A stretch of 48,157 nucleotides of DNA from NCBI GenBank assembly GCA_964608095.1, contig CAZSMK010000085.1, positions 1 through 48,157 on the forward strand. The letters run 5' to 3'. Shown here in pieces: positions 41,741-48,157 of the stretch. The stretch is from CAZSMK01 sp964608095 (GTDB lineage: Bacteria > Sumerlaeota > Sumerlaeia > MWCT01 > JAGHBZ01). Below the pieces are notes generated by a model. It was not told the origin of the DNA and ran no database searches. It saw only the letters and a list, made by a program, of their open reading frames with translations. Each line of letters opens with the position of its first letter. Within the stretch, counting starts at the first letter, position 1. The position numbers were made by a program, and so were the translations under genes.

Positions 41741-43078
41741 ATGAACGAAGATGAAAAGAAACGAGATGCATTTTCCGATTATGTATACACTCTCTGGCGC
41801 AAGAAATATATCATACTCGCGGTCACGCTCTTGTTGGGTGTGGTGGCGGTAGCTCTACTCAGTATCAAGGGCATAGTCAGCGAACGATATGAAGTGGAGG
41901 CAGCAGTCTATGTTGGAAAACTGCCGCCGTTTATGAACATAGAATCTTACGAGCTCCAGACACCAGCAATCAGTTTTGAACCTCTCTTTCAATCAACCGA
42001 AGTGGTTCATGCGGTATTGCGTGCATTCCGGCAAAAATACCCTGACCGCGCCATACCCCTCGAATTCTTCAAGCGCCGGTTTGAAGTCGTGACGAAAATA
42101 ACCGAAGATACCGGTATAAGGCGACGCTATTCATCCGTTATCGAGTTGAGCACGTACGGAAATTCCCCGGAAGAGGCGCAATTCATCATGCAGACGTGGG
42201 TGAATGAGATCATTGAACGCTTCGGCGACCTCCCGGGTCAATCCCTGCGGTTTTATCTCGAGTACTACGCTGACAACCTCAGGGAAGTGCAGGCGAAAAT
42301 AGAACATCAGGAATCTGAATATGTAAAGGTGAAATGGGATTTGCATGCGAAAATGAAAGAGCTTATCGATAAGGAAAACATTCTCTCTCCCGCCACCATT
42401 CCACTCGATCTGCAACGATCCACTGCTGATGTGGAAGCGAGGAGTGTGGCGCAGAAAGTAGACATACTCGTACAATCACAGGATAAAACCGAGCGGCCGG
42501 GGCTCTTAACTCAACTGGCTGACCTGGATATAAAGATTGCGCATCTCGAGGGTTTACTGAAATATGCACAAAAAAGCACAGAGGCTGAAGCCGCCATAGA
42601 GACGAAAGGTGTCTCGGAACAAATGATGATTGCCGAGCAAGACGATTTTGTAGGGACAGTCGAGCGTGAGCTTGCCGGCGCAAAAAACGAGCGAACCGCT
42701 ATGGAGCACACTATTTCGCAGGTTAAAGAGGATATAGCCACCTTGCAGCACGAAGTAGCGACATTGGAACTTACGTTTGAAAAACTCGGCAGAGAAGTTG
42801 AAGATCTGCGTGAACAGTACGATCTGTTTTCAAAGCTGAAAAACCAGGTCGACTCGATTGCGGGTATCACGGACTACACAGGTGAGTTCCCTCCGGAGTA
42901 CAGAAGCGAGTTACGCTTGATCGCCGAACCGATAAAACCGGAACTCCGCGCGTATCCCAAACGCTCGATATTCGGAATAGTAGCGGCGATTTTTGGATTC
43001 TTTCTGTCGATCATCATAATCATAGTGAACAAATATTTACGAGAGATAGCCCAAAGGCAAGGAGAAATGAGGTCATAG
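41741..43078 (+). CDS. Wzz/polysaccharide co-polymerase-type chain-length protein
   Basis: A 445-residue protein with two transmembrane segments (about residues 27-46 and 415-435) flanking a large periplasmic part rich in coiled coil (about 185-385). The N-terminal DYVYTLWRKKYIILAVTLLL and the Pro-containing region before the second membrane segment (AEPIKPELRAYPKRSIFG) are typical of Wzz and GumC-type proteins, which set glycan chain length. There is no cytoplasmic tyrosine kinase domain after the second segment. GAGGAG lies upstream of the ATG. It follows the WecA-like gene and is five bases before the TrkA-like gene. The role fits the neighbouring surface-glycan genes; a polymerase or flippase is not visible in the window. 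Confidence 0.85.
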   Translation: MNEDEKKRDAFSDYVYTLWRKKYIILAVTLLLGVVAVALLSIKGIVSERYEVEAAVYVGKLPPFMNIESYELQTPAISFEPLFQSTEVVHAVLRAFRQKYPDRAIPLEFFKRRFEVVTKITEDTGIRRRYSSVIELSTYGNSPEEAQFIMQTWVNEIIERFGDLPGQSLRFYLEYYADNLREVQAKIEHQESEYVKVKWDLHAKMKELIDKENILSPATIPLDLQRSTADVEARSVAQKVDILVQSQDKTERPGLLTQLADLDIKIAHLEGLLKYAQKSTEAEAAIETKGVSEQMMIAEQDDFVGTVERELAGAKNERTAMEHTISQVKEDIATLQHEVATLELTFEKLGREVEDLREQYDLFSKLKNQVDSIAGITDYTGEFPPEYRSELRLIAEPIKPELRAYPKRSIFGIVAAIFGFFLSIIIIIVNKYLREIAQRQGEMRS

Positions 43079-43082
43079 AGAT

Positions 43083-43775
43083 ATGCCAACAAACACACGA
43101 CACTTTATAATTATTGGACTTGGCGAATTTGGTTCAAGTGTTGCTTTACGTCTCGTCGAGCACCGTTCCGACGTTCTTGCTATCGATGTGAGTGAGGAAC
43201 GCGTTCAGGATTACAGCGATAGGATTCCTCATTGCGTCGTCGCCGATGCAACGGACGAAAGAGTGTTAAGACGATTGGGTGCTGAAGATTATGATGTGGC
43301 AATTATAAGCTGCGGCGACAACCTTGCAGCAAGTATTCTCTCCACGACTGTCATGCGCGAGATCGGGGTGCCGGAAATCATTGTCAAAGCAAACAACGAC
43401 ATGCATGGTCGTATTCTCAAGCGTCTTGGTGCAACGAAGGTTGTTTATCCTGAACATGAACGTGGTGTCGAGCTTGCCAACTCATTGGTGCACCCGGACA
43501 TCCTGCAAGAAATCGCGCTCTCACCCGGCTTTTCTTTAATGCAAATGAATACCCCTGAAAGCATTGCAGGTAAATCGATACTTGAATCTGCGGTCAGGTC
43601 AAAATTCGGTGTCTCGATTCTGGCCATTAGAACCTTCGAATCATTACCTGATGGATCTACAAAAGAAAAACTTCTCGTTATGCCGGACCCTAATTATAAA
43701 CCTAAACCGGAAGATAAGCTGATCATTGTTGGTAACACTGAAAATGTGAAGAAGTTCTCCGAAGGAAAGGCGTGA
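43083..43775 (+). CDS. TrkA/KtrA-type potassium channel regulatory subunit (RCK protein)
   Basis: A 230-residue cytoplasmic protein with an RCK_N Rossmann domain (FIIIGLGEFGSSVALRLVEH, DVLAIDVSEE, VVADATDER, IISCGDNLAAS) and an RCK_C domain from about residue 140 (GFSLMQMNTPESIAGKSI, MPDPNYKPKPEDKLIIVG). Such proteins bind nucleotides and gate TrkH/KtrB potassium transporters. No transporter subunit is in the window. It begins five bases after the Wzz-like gene, so it is probably in the same transcript, an unusual place for this function. Confidence 0.92.
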   Translation: MPTNTRHFIIIGLGEFGSSVALRLVEHRSDVLAIDVSEERVQDYSDRIPHCVVADATDERVLRRLGAEDYDVAIISCGDNLAASILSTTVMREIGVPEIIVKANNDMHGRILKRLGATKVVYPEHERGVELANSLVHPDILQEIALSPGFSLMQMNTPESIAGKSILESAVRSKFGVSILAIRTFESLPDGSTKEKLLVMPDPNYKPKPEDKLIIVGNTENVKKFSEGKA

Positions 43776-43902
43776 TAGTAACGCTCAAAGAACCATTCGA
43801 AGAGAGTAGATTAAAACTCAGGCATACGGCTTTGAGATATGCTACATCCTGATAGAGGATTATACAAGGGGCATGATAATTAACACTTTCGGCAGTTGAA
43901 TT

Positions 43903-44475
43903 ATGCAAAGTATCCAGATAGTCTATCTCTTTTTGGGCATTCTATTGTGCCTTGGAGGATGGGCTGCATATTTTGCCGGTTTAAAGATTTTGGGAGTTAT
44001 CCTGGGCGGAACCACCCTTGCCGTTATCGGGTTTTTCATCGTCCTTATGCTGGGAATAACCAGCGACTCGCTTCCCACGCTCATTATTCTTTCTTCCGCC
44101 GTTATAGGGGGCCTCATCGGTATCTACCTATCAACCAAACTACACAAATTATTGTTCTTCTTGTTCGGGGCGGCTGTCGGTGCGGTGGGCGCTTATCTTC
44201 TTCGTCCGCTTGCAATACAGCGGGAATTCCTTCCCGAAAACAACCAGATTGTCTCCATTCTTTTTCATCTCTTCTTTGTTATTATCGGCGGGATAGTGGC
44301 TATTTTTATCAGTTCGTATTTAATCTGTTTCGCAACCGCAAGCATCGGTACCATTTGTATAGCCATCGGCTTGAGACTGCCGTCTGTTCATCCTCTCTTA
44401 ATCGTCATCTGGGTTGCCGCATTTTTGTTTCAATCCTCAACCCTGACCTTAGTGAAAAAGAAATCTGAGGAATAG
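43903..44475 (+). CDS. Multi-pass membrane protein, DUF4203/TMEM198-like
   Basis: A 190-residue protein with about seven hydrophobic segments and many Gly-rich helices (GVILGGTTLAVIGFFIVLML, LLFFLFGAAVGAVGAYLL), resembling the DUF4203 family. It has no catalytic motif and its function is unknown. It lies 127 bases after the TrkA-like gene and is convergent with the GT39-like gene, whose end is 12 bases away. An alternative frame of the same length overlaps it but lacks membrane-protein composition and was discarded. Confidence 0.65.
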   Translation: MQSIQIVYLFLGILLCLGGWAAYFAGLKILGVILGGTTLAVIGFFIVLMLGITSDSLPTLIILSSAVIGGLIGIYLSTKLHKLLFFLFGAAVGAVGAYLLRPLAIQREFLPENNQIVSILFHLFFVIIGGIVAIFISSYLICFATASIGTICIAIGLRLPSVHPLLIVIWVAAFLFQSSTLTLVKKKSEE

Positions 44476-44487
44476 GCGATAGCTCTG

Positions 44488-46572
44488 TTACCTCTTCTTT
44501 TCCAGCATGTAGAGCGATAGCCCGTTCATATCAACGACGTTACTGAGATATTGATCCTTGAATGTTTCGAATTTTTTTTCAAATGAAGGATAAAATCGTC
44601 GTATAAAATCCCCCGAATAACCTTTCCAATAGGTCATGTTGAAGAGGACGTGGGAAATACCTAAATCGAGGCAAAAGCGGTAAATATCTTCAGGAGATTC
44701 TGACCTTGCAACCGCTGCACAAATCCTCGAGACCTCGAAGGTTCCGTCCGCTATAAATCCTCTCTGGAGATAATATGTACGATTATCGAACAGCATTAAA
44801 ATCCTTGCTGATGATGAAAGATTCGAGTTGATGTAGCGAATCATATCGTGATTGTCAATCGCACATACCTCCTTGAGATACTCATCCTCAGAGGCGTGAT
44901 CGACAATAACTTCAATACGTTTTCCCAAAAGCTGAATGTCTTTCGGCTCGGTAAAGATACCGGTAAGGGCGATAGTAACGACAACAATAGTGAATATGAG
45001 GGTAATAAAGTTCGATTCTGTATTGTTCAGGCTTGCAAGTGGTATAGCTAAAGCGACACCGGATAGAATGGCAAACAACGACAACGCCGGAATCAGGAAT
45101 CTGACTTGCTGTGAACCCATGAACCAGAGGAGAAGAAACACCAGACCGGTCAGCAAAAGAATAACTATCAACCTGCGGTCTTTATGTCGAAAGAAGAGAA
45201 GAATGGGCAGGGGTAAAAAGTAAAAAGGGGTAATAATACCTGCGAAATGAGAATAAAGATACCAGCCTTTCATGGGAAGACGCCAGAAAAGATAAAGGAA
45301 GTCAAGTGGTGTTTTTCCCATACCCATCGAGCCTAACCAGGCGCTCATTTGTTCACTGTGCTCGGGAGACCAATATTTCCCACCGAAGAGGGAATATAGA
45401 TTGGGATAGACCGGATTGTGCATCATCGCCTGGTTCTTGATAAACCATGGCAACGTGAGCGCTATCCCCGGTATAATAAATATGCCTAACAATTTTACAA
45501 TGAAGAGAAGATTAGTACGGGGGACTCTTTTTTGTTCCACAATGACAAGAAGCACGAGAAGGAAGAAAAGAGAGATAAATCCAAGGACGCCCTGGTATTT
45601 GATTCCGGGTAAAATCCCTGCAAAGATGCCCGCAAGAATCAGCCAGGTTGAATCGCGATACTCGCCCTCTCGCCATCGGAGGAGCGAACTTATTGCAAGA
45701 AGAAAAAAGAACGTCATGCCCACATCTACAAGCGCCGCAGACATCTCCATAACGATCACTGGAGTGGTAAAAAATATAATCACTGCAAACCACGCGGCTA
45801 TACGATTCCAATAGCGACTACATAAAGACCAGATTATGATTCCAGAGCCTACGCCAAAGAGAAAATGAAATAACCGTGGGGCAATATCCGAACCGAAGCT
45901 CATTAGCCAGGCATAAATAAGGTTAACATAATGCGGCATGTTAAAATAGACCAAGAAGGGTATGTAGACAAATCCATTATGTATCAAATACTGTTTGGGA
46001 ATAGTAAGTTGATAAACCAGTTCATCCCAGTGGTTGGGAGGAGTCAGGGAAGCGACAAGAGCGGGGATTAAGGCAAATGTCGTAACGAAAATGCCGATGA
46101 AGGAAAACATATTGGGTAACGTGTACTGAGCATTCGCCTCTTTCGAAGGGGGTACTGCAGTATGTATCAAAGATGCGGAAAGTAAATGCAGGATATAGAA
46201 TAACCCCACTGCTAAAGGTATGAAGAGGAAAAGGGGGCGAAAAAGCCCCACTGCTGCAAGCAAGAAAAGGTAAAGAGAAAAGCCACACATGCCAAGAGCC
46301 GTTTTGAAAAGGACACGTTCCATAGAAGAAATCGAACCTGATTTAACAGGGCGCCAGATCGCGGCACCAAGACCATAACACGAGAAGAGAACAAGCGTCA
46401 CGACCAGGAACGTTTTGACAAGAAAGGCAATCCGTTCGAAGGAGAGAAAAACACCGCCGATTACGTTATCCCTGTCACGGACAAGAAAAAAAATAAATGC
46501 TGCACATAAAACAAAGCCGGTTACAACAATTGAATATAGTATGTGGGTACGTTTAGGTGTCATTTCCGGCAA
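44488..46572 (-). CDS. GT39-like (ArnT/PMT-type) membrane glycosyltransferase
   Basis: A 694-residue polytopic membrane protein with about twelve hydrophobic segments followed by a soluble C-terminal domain (from about residue 560). The first large outer loop carries TPPNHWDELVYQLTIPKQYL, whose Asp-Glu pair and Tyr correspond to the catalytic loop of the GT39/GT83 type, and MPHYVNLIYAW after it. These enzymes transfer a sugar from polyprenyl-phosphate-sugar to a lipid, glycan or protein outside the cytoplasmic membrane. The acceptor is unknown. The start codon lies inside the last 20 bases of the AhbC/NirJ-type gene, so translation is probably coupled. It is convergent with the DUF4203-like gene. 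Confidence 0.8.
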   Translation of the reverse strand: MPEMTPKRTHILYSIVVTGFVLCAAFIFFLVRDRDNVIGGVFLSFERIAFLVKTFLVVTLVLFSCYGLGAAIWRPVKSGSISSMERVLFKTALGMCGFSLYLFLLAAVGLFRPLFLFIPLAVGLFYILHLLSASLIHTAVPPSKEANAQYTLPNMFSFIGIFVTTFALIPALVASLTPPNHWDELVYQLTIPKQYLIHNGFVYIPFLVYFNMPHYVNLIYAWLMSFGSDIAPRLFHFLFGVGSGIIIWSLCSRYWNRIAAWFAVIIFFTTPVIVMEMSAALVDVGMTFFFLLAISSLLRWREGEYRDSTWLILAGIFAGILPGIKYQGVLGFISLFFLLVLLVIVEQKRVPRTNLLFIVKLLGIFIIPGIALTLPWFIKNQAMMHNPVYPNLYSLFGGKYWSPEHSEQMSAWLGSMGMGKTPLDFLYLFWRLPMKGWYLYSHFAGIITPFYFLPLPILLFFRHKDRRLIVILLLTGLVFLLLWFMGSQQVRFLIPALSLFAILSGVALAIPLASLNNTESNFITLIFTIVVVTIALTGIFTEPKDIQLLGKRIEVIVDHASEDEYLKEVCAIDNHDMIRYINSNLSSSARILMLFDNRTYYLQRGFIADGTFEVSRICAAVARSESPEDIYRFCLDLGISHVLFNMTYWKGYSGDFIRRFYPSFEKKFETFKDQYLSNVVDMNGLSLYMLEKKR

Positions 46573-47884
46573 TATCGACTCCGGGGCTGGATTGAAAAAA
46601 ATCAGGGACTGGAAATAGTTCCCTATTGTTGATCAGTTCCTCTCTTTTCGTAGGGTCAAGACCGATTTCGTCATCCGAAAGATAGCATGCGGGTTCCGGC
46701 GCCCATGGGTCTGAATATAACAAGTCGGCACGTACTCTCAGGGAACCGCCGCATGCATCAAACCATTTACATACCCTGCATCTGCCTTTGATCTTTTCTC
46801 TGCGGTGACGAAGCCCATGGAGTAAAGGGTCGGTTTCGTCCTGCCAGATCTTACTGAATGAACGTTCCTTGACATTACCGAGATTACAATGAACCCAGAA
46901 TTGGTCGGGATGAACAAAACCCTCGAAATCAATTGCGCCGATGCCCACTCCAGAACTATATAGTCCGCCCCCATTACGTTTAAGAAGGTCAAGCACATGT
47001 TTTGCATGTTCGGCACGGGCTTGCTCACCGGTTTTTATACTTTCCCTTAGCAATCTAAGATACAAATATACCCCATCCACATGATTGTCGACGGTCAGGA
47101 CCTCGAACGATTTATTGCCGGCGTATAACTGTTTACTCTTATCAATGATAAGGTCGAGCGCTTTTCTGGTTTCCCCATACGACAACTCTTCGTTCTGTAT
47201 AAACCTGCCGCGACCTGCATAAACGAGATGATAAAAACACATTCTCTGAATAGGCAATTGGGAAGCGAGGGAGAAAATCTGCTCGAGTGAAACGACCGTA
47301 TGACGTGTGAGTGTTAAGCGGAGTCCTGTTTTTATCCCCACTTTACCTGCAGATTCTATCCCTCTGACTGCTGCCTCGAATGCACCTTTCTTCCCGCGAA
47401 AACGGTCGTTCACCTCACCGACACCGTCAAGGCTCACACCGATATAAGCGACACCCGCCTCTTTACAGCGTTCGGCTATACGCTCATCGATCAGGGTGCC
47501 ATTAGTTGAGAGAACCGTCCGTAAGCCCAGTATGCGCGCATGGTTGAGAAGCGTCCAGATGTCAGGACGCATAAGTGGTTCGCCACCTGAAAAAAGAACC
47601 ACCGGGACCTCGAATGCCGCCAGATCGCCAAGCAGCCGCATTCCTTCCTCTGTGGTAAGCTCGTCTTTATATGCGTGGTCATGCGAGTCAGTATAACAAT
47701 GAAGACAATTAAGATTGCAACGCCGGGTGACATTCCAGACAACAACAGGTTTTCTTCGTGAAGCAGGGGGCGCCTCCTCACCGGTCTCAGAGCCTTGTCC
47801 AGCTGAGGTACGCGTCCCCTCACCGTATCTGAGCGCATCGCCCCACGCCTTTCCCCCGTAATAAAGTTTTGTTATGCTTATCAT
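46553..47884 (-). CDS. ahbC: AhbC/NirJ-type radical SAM/SPASM protein
   Basis: A 443-residue radical SAM enzyme. The cluster motif is CNLNCLHCY (C56, C60, C63) in VVVWNVTRRCNLNCLHCY, followed by LFSGGEPLMRPDIW and STNGTLID. FYHLVYAGRGRF, VLTVDNHVDGVYLYLRLL, HPDQFWVHCNLGNV and the C-terminal CRVCKWFDACGG...PEPACYLSDDEIGL are near-diagnostic for AhbC (12,18-didecarboxysiroheme deacetylase of the alternative haem pathway) and its homologue NirJ (haem d1). No other ahb or nir genes are in view, so the two cannot be separated. An insertion of about 20 Ser/Gly/Glu residues lies before the radical SAM motif (residues 24-44). AAGGG lies upstream of the ATG. The gene is coupled to the GT39-like gene downstream. 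Confidence 0.85.
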   Translation of the reverse strand: MISITKLYYGGKAWGDALRYGEGTRTSAGQGSETGEEAPPASRRKPVVVWNVTRRCNLNCLHCYTDSHDHAYKDELTTEEGMRLLGDLAAFEVPVVLFSGGEPLMRPDIWTLLNHARILGLRTVLSTNGTLIDERIAERCKEAGVAYIGVSLDGVGEVNDRFRGKKGAFEAAVRGIESAGKVGIKTGLRLTLTRHTVVSLEQIFSLASQLPIQRMCFYHLVYAGRGRFIQNEELSYGETRKALDLIIDKSKQLYAGNKSFEVLTVDNHVDGVYLYLRLLRESIKTGEQARAEHAKHVLDLLKRNGGGLYSSGVGIGAIDFEGFVHPDQFWVHCNLGNVKERSFSKIWQDETDPLLHGLRHRREKIKGRCRVCKWFDACGGSLRVRADLLYSDPWAPEPACYLSDDEIGLDPTKREELINNRELFPVPDFFQSSPGVDIAGNDT

Positions 47885-47954
47885 TCAACCCTTTTCTTCA
47901 TGTACTAAAGAAGTCTCTATTTTATCGATACCGACAGATGCAATGCAATCACCT

Positions 47955-48157
47955 TTATTCTGTGCCCGATGATGTCGAATCGGGATTTTTATAAATGACA
48001 AACTCGCCAAATGAGGCAATCCTTTCCCACTTCTCCTCGACCTGGAGTATAACACCTGCAACAGGATAATGGATTGAATCGGCGGGGGCCCGGGACATCT
48101 GACTCGTAATAAAAACGCAAAATACGTAGGAGGGGGTATCAAGGGGTGGGGGGTACG
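47955..48157 (-). CDS. C-terminal fragment of an unidentified protein (partial)
   Basis: On the minus strand an open frame enters from the right edge and ends at TAA (47955-47957), giving 67 codons. The residues are protein-like, including PADSIHYPVAGVILQVEEKW, then ERIASFGEFVIYKNPDS and a short Ser/Thr-rich end. An overlapping frame of similar length has a Pro/Arg/Ser composition typical of a shadow. The alternation of beta-strand-like stretches suggests a soluble C-terminal domain; a glycosyltransferase tail is possible, but I do not recognise the family. It lies 70 bases upstream of the AhbC-type gene on the same strand. Confidence 0.6.
   Translation of the reverse strand, partial: YPPPLDTPSYVFCVFITSQMSRAPADSIHYPVAGVILQVEEKWERIASFGEFVIYKNPDSTSSGTE

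Noticed and set aside
43896..44468. 190-codon frame overlapping the DUF4203-like gene
   Set aside because: Same region in another frame, rich in Arg/Cys/Ser; the 43903 frame has proper membrane segments.
47885..48142. 85-codon minus-strand frame at the right edge
   Set aside because: Pro/Arg/Ser-rich shadow of the frame ending at 47955, which has far better protein composition.

Overview
The window looks like a chromosomal segment of an uncultured, probably Gram-negative (diderm) bacterium that I cannot place in a named phylum. Supporting signs are parvulin-type periplasmic chaperones, a lipobox lipoprotein, a Wzz-like chain-length protein, many large secreted modular proteins with Thr-Pro linkers, and genes scattered on both strands in short operons. 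No rRNA, phage or complete mobile element is present. The only trace of mobility is a decayed tyrosine-recombinase fragment beside a tRNA-Pro gene.

Layout. 1-2.6 kb: the 5' end of a Crp/Fnr-like regulator, a B12-binding radical SAM enzyme, a gene-poor stretch with the integrase relic, and tRNA-Pro(GGG) with its own promoter and terminator. 2.9-13.9 kb: a block of secreted carbohydrate-active proteins (beta-propeller/NodB-like protein, deacetylase-barrel-like protein, clan GH-A glycosidase with a CBM9-like module), a DUF457 membrane protein, a truncated copy of the glycosidase 5' end, and a BatC-like TPR protein with a long Gln/Glu/Lys tract. 14-17.1 kb: a GT87-type membrane glycosyltransferase overlapping two SurA/PrsA-like peptidyl-prolyl isomerases. 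17.2-21.9 kb: a one-TM protein with two SHOCT-like motifs and, upstream of it in the same operon, the most unusual gene here, a 1362-residue protein joining a DnaG-type CHC2 zinc finger, about 18 TPR-like units and a DnaA-type AAA+ ATPase domain without the DnaA DNA-binding domain. 22-24.2 kb: prmC and murA. 24.3-39.4 kb: two very large secreted proteins (969 and 2399 aa) that end in the same tandem C-terminal domain after Thr-Pro linkers, flanking a minus-strand operon of a VWA/BatB-like protein, a eukaryote-type UDP-galactopyranose mutase, a DUF6599 protein and a LegB-like 4,6-dehydratase. 39.6-44.5 kb: an isopropylmalate-dehydrogenase-like gene, then a WecA/TagO-like initiating transferase, a Wzz-like protein, a TrkA-type RCK protein and a small membrane protein. 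44.5-48.2 kb: a GT39-like membrane glycosyltransferase coupled to an AhbC/NirJ-type radical SAM protein, and the 3' end of another gene running off the window.

How it fits together. Several genes serve cell-surface glycan assembly: sugar-nucleotide modification (LegB-like, UGM), lipid-linked initiation (WecA-like), chain-length control (Wzz-like) and polyprenyl-phosphate-sugar-type transferases (GT87, GT39). A second theme is export and folding of large extracellular enzymes (PPIases, protease, glycosidase, deacetylase-like proteins). The CHC2-TPR-DnaA fusion and its membrane partner stand apart and are the best candidate for an undescribed system. All functional assignments come from motifs read by eye; no database search was possible.
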